A DNA stretch of 30,082 nt from JBAXLO01 sp037134755 (GTDB lineage Bacteria > Bacteroidota > Bacteroidia > Bacteroidales > JACABE01): positions 1-30,082 of the forward strand of contig JBAXLO010000031.1 in assembly GCA_037134755.1 (NCBI GenBank). Direction: 5' to 3'. Position numbers and translations under genes: made by a program. The notes under the pieces were generated by a model, which searched no databases, was not told the origin of the DNA, and worked only from the letters and a program-made list of their open reading frames with translations. This document shows positions 15,966 to 24,564 of the stretch, piece by piece (position 1 is the first letter of the stretch; each line of letters begins with the position of its first letter).

Positions 15966-17297
15966 TTACAATTTTATAAATGTTTTACTGCTAACTGAAT
16001 TGCCGGTAAACAAACGAACTAAATATATACCTTGTTTTAAATTAGAGATATTCAGTTCTTGCTTGTTTTCTCCATAAATCACACCTAAATTCTTTTCAAA
16101 TTCAATTTTTCCTAATGAATTATATACTACATATTTTGTTTCTTCATACTCCTTTAAAGTTATTTGAAATGTTATTTGACTTTGTGCCGGATTTGGATAA
16201 ATATTAGGGTTTATATTTTCTTTTAAATCTTTTTTTGCTAACGAAGGACATACAAGACTTATATCTCGATCAGCACACATTCCGGGATAACAGCATAAAG
16301 ATTGAATATTATAGTTTGCGTTAGAATTATAATTACATGCATTAGGGTCCATACAACCTAATACAATATAAGTTTGACATTTGCTTTGATCTGAACAAGT
16401 AAGATCAGGATTATATTCAAAATAATTAGGATCCTTACAGCCACATTCAAAAGGGTATTTTAACCAATCCGAAAGGTTTGTACTAAGTGAATCTAAACTC
16501 TTTTTTGCAACATATTTAGAAACGGTTCCATCTATTTCAATTATCTCAACATTTAATTCAAATGAAATATCCCCTTTGGTAGTTAACTGTGCAACCAGAA
16601 CCTGATTACTATCAGGAATAACACCTGTAACACCTGAATTCTGCAAATACGCATTGTTACTATTAAATTCATTCCCTATTTTTACAGAACCAAAAATAGT
16701 AGAATCTACACCAGATATTAAATCAACAAACCCATTATTAGACCAATTACCCGGTATATTTGTCATTGTATCCATCCCATCAGCAGTTGTTAATGGAATA
16801 CCAGCAAGCAAGTCATTATTTGTTAGTAATCCATTTATGATACTAGCACTTCCTCCATCGTTACTTACACCACCAATAAATGACCCATTATTATCCTGTG
16901 ATTTCAAGACACCAAAATAGGTAATTGCTGAGCTCTTTGTTGTTTCACCTATGGTTAGCCATGTATCTAATGCAACTGTATTGTTATTATAATTGCTTTT
17001 ACTAATGTCTTTACCAAAGGTTTTACCACGGTCATTATTATTAAAAAAAATAGCAGTACTTGCAATTTTTAGAGAGTGATTATTATCTCCATATATTTTA
17101 GTTAGCTTACAACCGGGTTTCATTTGAATAAATATTCTATATGTTTTAGAACCCAACTCAAGTATGCCACCGGTTGTATCTGTAGCATCATTAGCATCAG
17201 ACACGTAATAAGTTTCAACGATTACTTTTTTAATTGCATCTTGTGACTGTGCTGCAGTTGCAATAAATAACGCCATTATTAATATGATTCTTTTCAT
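15966..17297 (-). CDS. T9SS-secreted protein with the shared N-terminal domain and Cys-rich linker
   Basis: A 443-aa protein. Signal peptide 1-18 (cut after AAQS). Residues 22-263 are the divergent copy of the domain shared with the proteins at 9579, 20550 and 21694 (VIVETYYVSDANDA, KTYRIFIQMKPG, IYGDNNHSL, IFFNNND, VALDTWLTIG, GVLKSQDN, GIPLTTADGM, QVLVAQLTTKGDISFELNV). Residues 285-350 are Cys-rich and include GCMDPNACNYNSNAN, a calcium-loop-like motif seen in marine Bacteroidota secreted proteins. A T9SS type A sorting domain ends the protein (IYPNPAQSQITF ... QGIYLVRLF ... KTFIKL). It is 9 nt downstream of the TonB-dependent receptor gene, so it could be a surface partner of that receptor. 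The function of the shared domain is unknown to me. Confidence 0.85.
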   Translation of the reverse strand: MKRIILIMALFIATAAQSQDAIKKVIVETYYVSDANDATDTTGGILELGSKTYRIFIQMKPGCKLTKIYGDNNHSLKIASTAIFFNNNDRGKTFGKDISKSNYNNNTVALDTWLTIGETTKSSAITYFGVLKSQDNNGSFIGGVSNDGGSASIINGLLTNNDLLAGIPLTTADGMDTMTNIPGNWSNNGFVDLISGVDSTIFGSVKIGNEFNSNNAYLQNSGVTGVIPDSNQVLVAQLTTKGDISFELNVEIIEIDGTVSKYVAKKSLDSLSTNLSDWLKYPFECGCKDPNYFEYNPDLTCSDQSKCQTYIVLGCMDPNACNYNSNANYNIQSLCCYPGMCADRDISLVCPSLAKKDLKENINPNIYPNPAQSQITFQITLKEYEETKYVVYNSLGKIEFEKNLGVIYGENKQELNISNLKQGIYLVRLFTGNSVSSKTFIKL

Positions 17298-17306
17298 ATT
17301 GTTTTA

Positions 17307-20300
17307 TTATAGTTTATAAGATAAAGAAAAGACATAATTTGTCCCGTATCTATATTTGCTATAGATAATATTTTCTGCTTTTTTGTTCTTATTTGTTATT
17401 TCATTCCAAATATTTTTCAAATAAGAATCATTACTTACAGACATATAAGATCTTGTTACTTCACTATTAAGAATATCAAGTATTTTTAAGCTTAAACTAA
17501 AATGTTTATTAATTACTTTTGATATTTTAAAATCAAGTAGATTTCTTGGCAATTCATAGATGTCAGGTTTTGTAATATCAGTGATAATTACAAGTTTGCT
17601 ACCTTGTAAATTATAGCTAATAGTTGCAATAAGCCCTGGTTTTTTTAAACTATATGTTAACATTGTGTTTATTATATAAGGAGCTTGTCCAAACATAGGT
17701 CTTTCTCCTCCCTTTAAATTGAATACATGTCCGTCGAGGTCATACATTGTACCACCTTTTAATATTTCTCTAGAATTTACTAAAGTCAAATTTGCTTTGA
17801 ACTCCAGAAATTTAAAAATATTCTTCTTCCCTTCAATTTCTAAGCCTTTTAAATATGTATAATTAGTATTATTTAACCATGATAAACAAAACCCCCAATT
17901 AGTTAATTCAATATGATTAATAAAATCTTTATAAAATAAACTAACAGATATATTATCCCCTGACTTAAAATAAGACTCTAATCTTAAATCATAATTATTT
18001 ATTTGCACCATTTTAAGTTGAGAGTTTCCTTTTACATAAGAGTTTGACTCAAAATCGTAAAATGTAGTTTCCGAAAGTTCTCTTAAACTAGGGCGGGCAA
18101 CTGTCTGGCTATAATTTAATCTTAAATTAATAGGAGAAGACACGTTATTATTTAGGTTGTAAATTAGGTTAGCACTTGGCAAATAACTTATCTTTTGCAA
18201 ATCTCCCGGCTGTACATCCATTGTGTTACCCCATACATCAGTAATTTTCCTTCTGAAATCACTAGGAGCCATTCCTAAAGAATCAAATAAAAAACAATCA
18301 GTATATAATTTAGCACTTTCAATTCTAAGACCACCGGAAAATCTTAACTTAGGTATTATTGAATAGTCTATCATAGCATATCCTGAAATTATATTACTTT
18401 TACCAAAAAAATTGTCCGAAGGAGAAGAATATTTGTAATAATATCCATAAGCTGAACGAATGGGTTGGCCATTATATTGAGTTGTTACTATATCAAAAAT
18501 AGAGTCTGGATTAAGTTTATTTAATGTTGCTACTGTTGGGTTTTCAAATCCAGTACCGTTAATAAATTGATAAACATAACTTTTGTTCTCTAAGTAATTG
18601 TTAATATATGCACCGCCAATTTTTATTTTTCTTACTAAATCAGGATTATTGCCAATTGGTATTTCTGCAGAAATGCGTGAGTCAAATACATTGTCAGTTA
18701 AGTATCTAAAATATCTGTTTAAATCAGTAGGATAAGTAAAATAAATTGCATAATCATTTGGCAAAACGCCTCCCGGAAATTTATGAGTATAATTTTTTGA
18801 ATCAGGGGCATCACTTTTACCATTGGTATATGAAGCATTAAATTCGATTTTTATTTTTGGTTTAGGGATATAATGCTCTGTTTTTAATTGATAAATAAAT
18901 TGTTTGCGAGATTCATAAAACTGATATTTTGAAACGGTAAGAAAAGGAAGATTATGTCCAGCATCATAATTAGGTTCAAGATATTCAGCATCTCTTACAT
19001 TATTAATACCTGTAACGTTAGGCATAAAAAGTAATGATATGTTATTGTTTGTGTTTAATTTATATGCTAATTTCATTAAACCGCTCCACCCATTAGTTTC
19101 CTTACTAATTTGCTGAAATTTTGTCAGTGTACTATTTATAATATCTGGAGAACTAGATTGAAACTCGTAATTATTTTTAACAGAATTAGCATCATATTGC
19201 ATAGAACTTGAATATCTAAAACCAACAATAAACCCAAGAGTTCTGCCAAATAACTTTGTTTGATTTCCAATCGAAAAACTTTGACTATTACTTAAAGGAG
19301 CTTTCCCGGTAATAGTGTTCCAATTATTAGGGAAATTCTTTTCAGACATAATGGCATTTGCATTTATTATATTAAATGCTTTTCCTTCATAAGCAAGTGT
19401 GCTATATTGATTCTTAGCATTCTGAAAAGCGATAGGATCATTAATTTGGGCAGAACCTAAAAGACCTAATTTGATAAGCCCTAATTTATAAAAGGTGTCA
19501 TTCCATGGTGTAATACTGGTAACACCAATAGATTTAAAATAATTACCCAGTCCTAAAGCAACAAATTCCTGATAAGTAGTAGGACTGTTATTAAACGCTA
19601 TGTAATTATTATGATTATAATCTCTAAAACCATTATCAAAACCAAGCCAATCAGTAGCGCTTTTTTGTGATGTTACGATATCCTTAAATGTAGATTGCTC
19701 GTTATATCCTAAAGATGTTTCAAAAAAAATAGCCAATGAGTCAGGATAATCTTTGGTTTCAACTGAGATATATGCACCAGCCCAATCACTTGGCAAATCA
19801 GGTTTAGCTGTTTTAGTTATTACAACATTATCAATTAAACTTGCAGGAAACATGTCTAATTTAATATTGTTTGTAAATGGATCTAATGTTGGTATTCTAG
19901 CACCATCAATTGTTGTTTTTACATAACGATCTCCTACACCACGTACTGTAATTAGTCCGCTACTTGTAGTAGAAACGCCAGTAACACGGGCAACTGCTGC
20001 TGCAACATTAACATCTCCTGTTTTTTTAATTGTTTCTGCAGAAATAAAATCAATAGTTGAACTTGATCTCATTTTAATCTTATCAAGTTGGATGTCATTA
20101 TTTTTAAACGCTTTTGCTTCGATAACAACTGTGTTCAGTGATTTTACTGATGATTCTAACACATAGTTTTTTACCAGGATACCTTTAGTATAAATAATTG
20201 TGTCTTCAATAGTTTGATAACTTATATATCTAACTACAATAATTTCTGTACCTGAACCAGTTAAATTTAAAGAATAATCACCATTTAAATCAGTTGTAAC

Positions 20301-20450
20301 ACCTGAACTCATTTTAGATTTAGGATATACAGTTGCTCCAACAAGAGTTTCACCATTCATATCTGATACTTTCCCTCTTAAAACACATTGTCCGATTAAA
20401 TTGGAAGTAATAAGTAAACTAAATATCAGAGCGACTATATATGATTTCAT
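17307..20450 (-). CDS. TonB-dependent outer-membrane receptor with carboxypeptidase-like N-terminal domain
   Basis: A 1047-aa outer-membrane transporter. Signal peptide 1-20; residues 22-105 are a CarboxypepD-regulatory-like domain (LRGKVSDMNGETLVGATVYP, YISYQTIEDTI); residues 125-235 are the plug (DFISAETIKKTGDVNVAAAV, ITVRGVGDRYVKTTIDGARI, DNVVITKTAKPDLPSDWAGA); the rest is a beta-barrel with alternating aromatic strands ending GTNYVFSLSYKL. It imports a ligand using TonB energy. No SusD-like lipoprotein gene follows, so it is not a SusCD pair; instead the next two genes encode a T9SS protein and a FISUMP lipoprotein. In many Bacteroidota similar receptors lie near beta-helix surface proteins like the one at 12753. 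Ligand unknown. Confidence 0.92.
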   Translation of the reverse strand: MKSYIVALIFSLLITSNLIGQCVLRGKVSDMNGETLVGATVYPKSKMSSGVTTDLNGDYSLNLTGSGTEIIVVRYISYQTIEDTIIYTKGILVKNYVLESSVKSLNTVVIEAKAFKNNDIQLDKIKMRSSSTIDFISAETIKKTGDVNVAAAVARVTGVSTTSSGLITVRGVGDRYVKTTIDGARIPTLDPFTNNIKLDMFPASLIDNVVITKTAKPDLPSDWAGAYISVETKDYPDSLAIFFETSLGYNEQSTFKDIVTSQKSATDWLGFDNGFRDYNHNNYIAFNNSPTTYQEFVALGLGNYFKSIGVTSITPWNDTFYKLGLIKLGLLGSAQINDPIAFQNAKNQYSTLAYEGKAFNIINANAIMSEKNFPNNWNTITGKAPLSNSQSFSIGNQTKLFGRTLGFIVGFRYSSSMQYDANSVKNNYEFQSSSPDIINSTLTKFQQISKETNGWSGLMKLAYKLNTNNNISLLFMPNVTGINNVRDAEYLEPNYDAGHNLPFLTVSKYQFYESRKQFIYQLKTEHYIPKPKIKIEFNASYTNGKSDAPDSKNYTHKFPGGVLPNDYAIYFTYPTDLNRYFRYLTDNVFDSRISAEIPIGNNPDLVRKIKIGGAYINNYLENKSYVYQFINGTGFENPTVATLNKLNPDSIFDIVTTQYNGQPIRSAYGYYYKYSSPSDNFFGKSNIISGYAMIDYSIIPKLRFSGGLRIESAKLYTDCFLFDSLGMAPSDFRRKITDVWGNTMDVQPGDLQKISYLPSANLIYNLNNNVSSPINLRLNYSQTVARPSLRELSETTFYDFESNSYVKGNSQLKMVQINNYDLRLESYFKSGDNISVSLFYKDFINHIELTNWGFCLSWLNNTNYTYLKGLEIEGKKNIFKFLEFKANLTLVNSREILKGGTMYDLDGHVFNLKGGERPMFGQAPYIINTMLTYSLKKPGLIATISYNLQGSKLVIITDITKPDIYELPRNLLDFKISKVINKHFSLSLKILDILNSEVTRSYMSVSNDSYLKNIWNEITNKNKKAENIIYSKYRYGTNYVFSLSYKL

Positions 20451-20539
20451 AAATTGAATGTATTTTCAATCAGAGTTGATGTTATTTAATAGATAAATAG
20501 TGTTAAGATAAAAGTATCCAGATATTATAAATATTCTTT

Positions 20540-20574
20540 AACACGTAAATTAATTTTTAATTAATTTACGTGTT
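20540..20574 (-). terminator. strong stem-loop overlapping the 3' end of a T9SS gene
   Basis: A perfect 16-bp stem (20540-20555 with 20559-20574, arms AACACGTAAATTAATT and its complement) and a 3-nt loop. It covers the last seven codons and the stop of the 369-aa gene. On the minus strand it is followed by an A/T-rich but interrupted tract, so it may be a weak terminator or an mRNA-end/processing structure separating that gene from the receptor gene about 90 nt downstream. Confidence 0.5.
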
Positions 20575-21659
20575 GTTTTCTCACCATTTATTGATACTTC
20601 TATAAAATAGATACCTTTTGGATAAGAATCCAAATCAATGGCTTCATTATAATTATTAAAGATAGTATTAATTCTTTTTTTAACAAGTGTATTTCCAATA
20701 ATATTATAAATAGTAAAATAGTTTTCCTGACTCATACTTTTAGTATTAATATTTAGATTGAAAATTCCTTTTGAAGGATTAGGAAAAATAGAAATAGTGC
20801 TGTAAGAATTTAAATCGTTGACCTTGTCAATAACTACAGGAATACTATCTGAAAGATAAGTTAAAAAGTTTCTTTGAATCTCACCATTTGCAAAACCTCC
20901 AATAATACTATCCGCAACATATTTTTCAACTCCACCTGATGGTGTACCTATTTGAATATTCAATTTTAAATTTAATCTCCCTTTAGTAGTTATCTGTGCA
21001 ATTAACACCTGATTATTAGTTGTGTCAGGGCCAGTTGCACCACCTAGGCAATACCAAGCACCATTATTTATAATAAATGAATTGCCAAATTGACTTGTTG
21101 CATCAAAAACTGCAATCGCTGTATCAATACCAATAGTTCCAATTGTTGCAGGTGTTCCTGTTAATAAACCATCCTGAACTGTCAATGGTATTCCTGCTAA
21201 AGTATCTGTATTTTGTAATATATTATTTGCATTTATAACTGTTGCTACACCGTTATCTTTTGTTTTAAGGACACCATAATTCCCAACACATGCAGCACCT
21301 GCCGACAACCATGAGTCAAGCATAACAGTATTTTTCTTAGCATTAGTTTTAGTAAAGCTTGGAGTTGTAGCACCATAATCTTCATTATTAAAAAATGAAG
21401 TAGATGTAGTTATTGAAAGTGGATGCGTAGAATTACCATAAGCCATCTGAAAATTATATCCAGGTAACATACTAACATATATTCTGTAGGTTACTGAACC
21501 TATCGGCAAAATTCCAATACTTCCGGCAGAATCTGCTGCATTTGAAATATAATACTTCTCCACAATAATTGAGTCAAGTCCATTCTGTGCATTAACATAA
21601 GCACTTGAAAGCATAAAAATGATGCTCAGAAAAATTATTTTTGTAAAAATTGTTCTCAT
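20550..21659 (-). CDS. T9SS-secreted protein with the shared N-terminal domain
   Basis: A 369-aa protein. Signal peptide 1-24 (cut after YVNA) and then QNGLDSIIVEKYYISNAAD, nearly the same as the start of the mature 1044-aa protein. The shared domain spans about 25-250 (TYRIYVSMLPGYNFQMAYGN, FFNNEDYGATTP, NTVMLDSWLSAGAA, GVLKTKDNG, VFDATSQFGNSF, QVLIAQITTKGRL, NIQIGTPSGGVEKYV). A short linker leads to a T9SS type A sorting domain from about 288 (ISIFPNPSKGIFNLNI ... YPKGIYFIEVSINGE ... RKLIKN). There are no Ig, cohesin or dockerin modules, so this is the minimal secreted form of the family. It is 34 nt downstream of another family member and was probably formed by local duplication. Confidence 0.87.
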   Translation of the reverse strand: MRTIFTKIIFLSIIFMLSSAYVNAQNGLDSIIVEKYYISNAADSAGSIGILPIGSVTYRIYVSMLPGYNFQMAYGNSTHPLSITTSTSFFNNEDYGATTPSFTKTNAKKNTVMLDSWLSAGAACVGNYGVLKTKDNGVATVINANNILQNTDTLAGIPLTVQDGLLTGTPATIGTIGIDTAIAVFDATSQFGNSFIINNGAWYCLGGATGPDTTNNQVLIAQITTKGRLNLKLNIQIGTPSGGVEKYVADSIIGGFANGEIQRNFLTYLSDSIPVVIDKVNDLNSYSTISIFPNPSKGIFNLNINTKSMSQENYFTIYNIIGNTLVKKRINTIFNNYNEAIDLDSYPKGIYFIEVSINGEKTTRKLIKN

Positions 21660-21693
21660 TAAATCTTATTTTAATTGATTATTATTATTTAAT

Positions 21694-22476
21694 TTATTTT
21701 AAAATTAAGCTGTTAAATTTTATCTCCGAACTTTCTGGGTTTTCGCCGACAAACTGAATATACCCTCCTGTAGGAGTTCCTATTTGTACATTTAATTTAA
21801 ATGAAATTTTCCCATTTGTAGTTAGCTGAGCAATCATAACTCTGTTTTCAGGTGTAGGTCCTTTAACTCCACCAGGAGCAGCCCAGCCTCCATTATTTGT
21901 AGAGAATTTTGTAGCAGTACTATCATTATTAAAGAATCCCATGTCAAGATTAAAGACTTTAAAATCTGGCAATATACCTTTTATAAGACCATCTGCAATC
22001 TTTAATGATGGTCTATTTGTAATTACTGAAAAACCTGTAGTGTCTTCTGATCTTGGTATTCCTGTAAATCCTCTGGCAGCAGCTCCCATTGTTAACCATG
22101 AATCTAATGCTATATTGCCTTTATTTATTCTTTTAGTATTTACATTAAATCCAGTAATCGCATCAGCTTCTAAATCATTAAAGAATTTAGTTGTAGTTTC
22201 AAGTAAAAGCTCATGCTTTTGATTTCCATATACTAATTGTAATTTATAATCAGGCTTCATATCAATGAATATTCTATAGGTTACTGCTCCTTTAGGAAGC
22301 GAATTTTTTATTGTGTCATTATAATCAGTGGAATCGGAGATGTAATATTTTTCAACAATAATATTTTCTAATGCTAAACTGTCATCATGTGTAATTTCAT
22401 AATTATTTTGGATGTTCTGTGAAAATATTGATGAACTTAATATAAATAGAAATAAGGTTAAAAATTTAATTTTCAT
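21694..22476 (-). CDS. exported protein consisting only of the shared domain
   Basis: About 260 aa from the ATG at 22474-22476, which gives a clean signal peptide (MKIKFLTLFLFILSSSIFSQ); an ATG 13 codons upstream (22515) would put charged residues before it and is less likely. After a short linker the shared domain covers nearly the whole protein: IIVEKYYISDSTD, VTYRIFIDMKPDYKLQLVYG, TTTKFFNDLEAD, NIALDSWLTMGAAARG, VMIAQLTTNGKISFKLNV and QIGTPTGGYIQFVGE. It stops 20 residues after the domain with no T9SS sorting domain, lipobox or dockerin, so it may remain periplasmic or be released. It appears to lead a transcript running into the 369-aa paralogue. Function unknown. Confidence 0.83.
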   Translation of the reverse strand: MKIKFLTLFLFILSSSIFSQNIQNNYEITHDDSLALENIIVEKYYISDSTDYNDTIKNSLPKGAVTYRIFIDMKPDYKLQLVYGNQKHELLLETTTKFFNDLEADAITGFNVNTKRINKGNIALDSWLTMGAAARGFTGIPRSEDTTGFSVITNRPSLKIADGLIKGILPDFKVFNLDMGFFNNDSTATKFSTNNGGWAAPGGVKGPTPENRVMIAQLTTNGKISFKLNVQIGTPTGGYIQFVGENPESSEIKFNSLILK

Positions 22477-22537
22477 TAGTAATATGCTTTGTTTTAAATA
22501 TGTTTTAACTATCAAAAATTTGCTTAATTTGATGTGT

Positions 22538-22545
22538 CAAAAGTA
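22538..22545 (-). promoter_or_regulatory. candidate -7 box for the paralogue pair
   Basis: The minus strand reads TACTTTTG (TAnnTTTG consensus), 61 nt upstream of the chosen ATG at 22476. No -33 element is obvious. It is the same octamer as the boxes proposed at 7672 and 14659. Confidence 0.4.
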
Positions 22546-22667
22546 GTATTGATTTTAGAGAATCAGGTTAAATTAAAGATAAGTTTATATTATCATATCA
22601 TTAAAAAAGCATGTTTTTTTATTATATTAATATTAAGTTTTAAGGAAAGTAATTTTGTCCTAAGTTC

Positions 22668-23789
22668 TTAATCTTTTACACAACGTACAGAAGCACCAAC
22701 TGTTTTATTGATTATATAGCTATAAACTCCACTATCAGTGCAACCCATATAATAATAATCTGCATCAGAATTATTATATCCTGGAATACTCCACCAGTCT
22801 CCTTCAAATCCAAAGTAGTAGAATGATCCATATGTGCTACGGCTTCCTCCCGGAAGAGCTGTAAATCCAGATTCGTTACTAACACTAGTACTTGTATAAA
22901 ACCAATGTGTTGTGCCGATTTCTTTTAATTTATCACCTGCTACTTCTTCACCACCAAGAAAATAAATTAATGTTATCCATTCAGGAAATGACGATACATG
23001 CCAACCGATAGGGCATAAATTACGAGAGTCGGTAACAGCATAAAAATTATATAATCTACCATAAGTTAAAGCAAAATTAGAATCATTATTATAATTACAA
23101 TAAGCACCAGTTGTAAGTTGTTGCCAGATATTAGAATTAATAATAACAGGAATTGCATCGCCATTACGATAATGAGTAACTTTCAGATTTTGTTTGAACC
23201 ATGTTTGGGATCCAATTCTAATAGTATCATATCCATTACCATCGTTATCAATAATTGGTTTTGAATTATAAATTATTTCATTACCATATGCTGTACCCAA
23301 ACTATTTGTTGCATAAGCTCTGATAAAATAAGTTGTGCCCGAAATTAATCCTGTAAGAGTACTTATAAAACTCCCGACACCTGTACTATCTAAAGTATGG
23401 TTATCTGAAATTGTTGGATAGTGAGAAGTACCCCAACAAACACCTCTGGTGTTAATTGGAGAACCACTTGAAAAGGATACATATCCTCCACATGTTGCGT
23501 TTGTTCCCGTAAAGTTTGTTATTGCATTTGTAGTAATTCCATTTTGATTATTAATCCATGCAGGATTACCATTACAAAACTGAAGTATTTGTCCTGGTAA
23601 ACCAGAAGGAATTGCTATCCAAGAGTTGCTATTCCAATATAAGATATTATCATTAGCACCTATTGCAATCTGAGAACCAATAGGCCCGGTAACTGCCGGT
23701 ATAGGTTGTGATTTTAATTTTGAAAGATAAAATAAAGAGAAAACCAAAATTAATAGTATAGGGAAATATCTTATATTATTTAGGATCAT
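22668..23789 (-). CDS. secreted FISUMP protein with N-terminal Fn3-like region
   Basis: A 373-aa protein with an N-terminal hydrophobic signal (residues about 8-25). Residues 30-75 resemble phage-tail/adhesin-type collagen-like annotations seen in Bacteroidota (GPIGSQIAIGANDNILYWN, LPGQILQFCNGNPAW). Residues 85-175 look like an Fn3-type module (CGGYVSFSSGSPINTRGVCW, TYFIRAYATNSLGTAYGNEI). The C-terminal 190 residues are a FISUMP domain: DNDGNGYDTIRIGSQTWF, KQNLKVTHYRNGDAIP, GRLYNFYAVTDSRNLCPIGW, NESGFTALPGGSRS, ASVRCVKD. No sorting domain follows. The FISUMP part is clearly homologous to the lipoprotein at 15178. Gaps on both sides (about 150-170 bp) suggest a separate transcript. Confidence 0.85.
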   Translation of the reverse strand: MILNNIRYFPILLILVFSLFYLSKLKSQPIPAVTGPIGSQIAIGANDNILYWNSNSWIAIPSGLPGQILQFCNGNPAWINNQNGITTNAITNFTGTNATCGGYVSFSSGSPINTRGVCWGTSHYPTISDNHTLDSTGVGSFISTLTGLISGTTYFIRAYATNSLGTAYGNEIIYNSKPIIDNDGNGYDTIRIGSQTWFKQNLKVTHYRNGDAIPVIINSNIWQQLTTGAYCNYNNDSNFALTYGRLYNFYAVTDSRNLCPIGWHVSSFPEWITLIYFLGGEEVAGDKLKEIGTTHWFYTSTSVSNESGFTALPGGSRSTYGSFYYFGFEGDWWSIPGYNNSDADYYYMGCTDSGVYSYIINKTVGASVRCVKD

Positions 23790-23955
23790 TTTTGATAATT
23801 ATTGTTGATGAAAAATTATAAAAATAAAAATCGAGAATGCTATCTCTTACAATAAGTTTACTTATATTTTGAGTAGTAATATAATTTTGAAACAACAGCT
23901 TAGCATGATAAAAAATTATGAAATAGTATTTAGATTTTTACAATCATCAACATTT

Positions 23956-24414
23956 TTAGTATTTTCTTTCTTGAATTAAATTACCACTTGAGTCCCACAT
24001 TCTCCAAACTCCTGTTTTTTCACCATTCTCATATTTCATTTCACGAATTAGCTTGCCATTTTCATCCCAAATTAACCACATCCCATGTTTTTTACCTTTC
24101 GAAAAGTTAGCTTCGGCAGTTTTTATTCCATTTTCATTCCAGGTAATCCATATTCCATCTTTTTCGCCTTTATTAAATGATTGTTGTTCTTTCTTATTCC
24201 CATTTTCATAATAATAAGTAGAAATACCATTATTTAGTCCATTCAAAATGTTAAGCTCCATTTTAAGTTTACCATTGGCAAAATTCTCTTTATAATTACC
24301 GGTATATACTTTATTATCTTTGTAATAAATGCCATCTTTTATTTCGAGTTGTTGTGAAAATAGAAAAGAGTAGCTTAAAAATAATAAACTAATTATTAAT
24401 AGAGTCTTTTTCAT
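23956..24414 (-). CDS. exported MORN-repeat (YwqK-like) protein
   Basis: A 152-aa protein with a signal peptide (MKKTLLIISLLFLSYSFLFS, cut before QQLEIKDG) followed by about four MORN_2-type repeats of some 23 residues, each with the pattern G-x-W-x-x-W-x-ENG ... E-x-x-F/Y-x-x-G-x-K: GNKKEQQSFNKGEKDGIW, GIKTAEANFSKGKKHGMW, GKLIREMKYENGEKTGVW, GNLIQERKY. Databases often label such proteins 'toxin-antitoxin system YwqK family antitoxin', but no toxin gene is adjacent and it is exported, so that label should not be trusted here. Function unknown. Confidence 0.8.
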   Translation of the reverse strand: MKKTLLIISLLFLSYSFLFSQQLEIKDGIYYKDNKVYTGNYKENFANGKLKMELNILNGLNNGISTYYYENGNKKEQQSFNKGEKDGIWITWNENGIKTAEANFSKGKKHGMWLIWDENGKLIREMKYENGEKTGVWRMWDSSGNLIQERKY

Positions 24415-24494
24415 TATATGTTTATTAAAAAGTAAAATTATTGATAGGATTTCTTCAGTTAATTAGAAATTATTAACAAAAGCAAATAAAAATA

Positions 24495-24526
24495 CCGTAA
24501 AAGATATAATAATATATATTTTACGG
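24495..24526 (-). terminator. possible terminator after the small exported protein
   Basis: An 8-bp stem, CCGTAAAA (24495-24502) and TTTTACGG (24519-24526), encloses an A/T loop and lies 38 nt past the stop of the 118-aa gene. A T-rich stretch follows on the minus strand (complement of 24481-24494). Moderate support. Confidence 0.5.
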
Positions 24527-24564
24527 CATTAAGTGTAATGTATGTTGGTGTGATATGGTTTAAA

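Noticed and set aside
17307..20450. SusC of a polysaccharide utilisation locus
   Set aside because: No SusD-like gene or carbohydrate-active enzyme is adjacent; the neighbours are T9SS paralogues and a FISUMP lipoprotein.
23956..24414. Toxin-antitoxin antitoxin (YwqK annotation)
   Set aside because: The MORN-repeat protein has a signal peptide and no toxin gene is adjacent; the label reflects database naming only.
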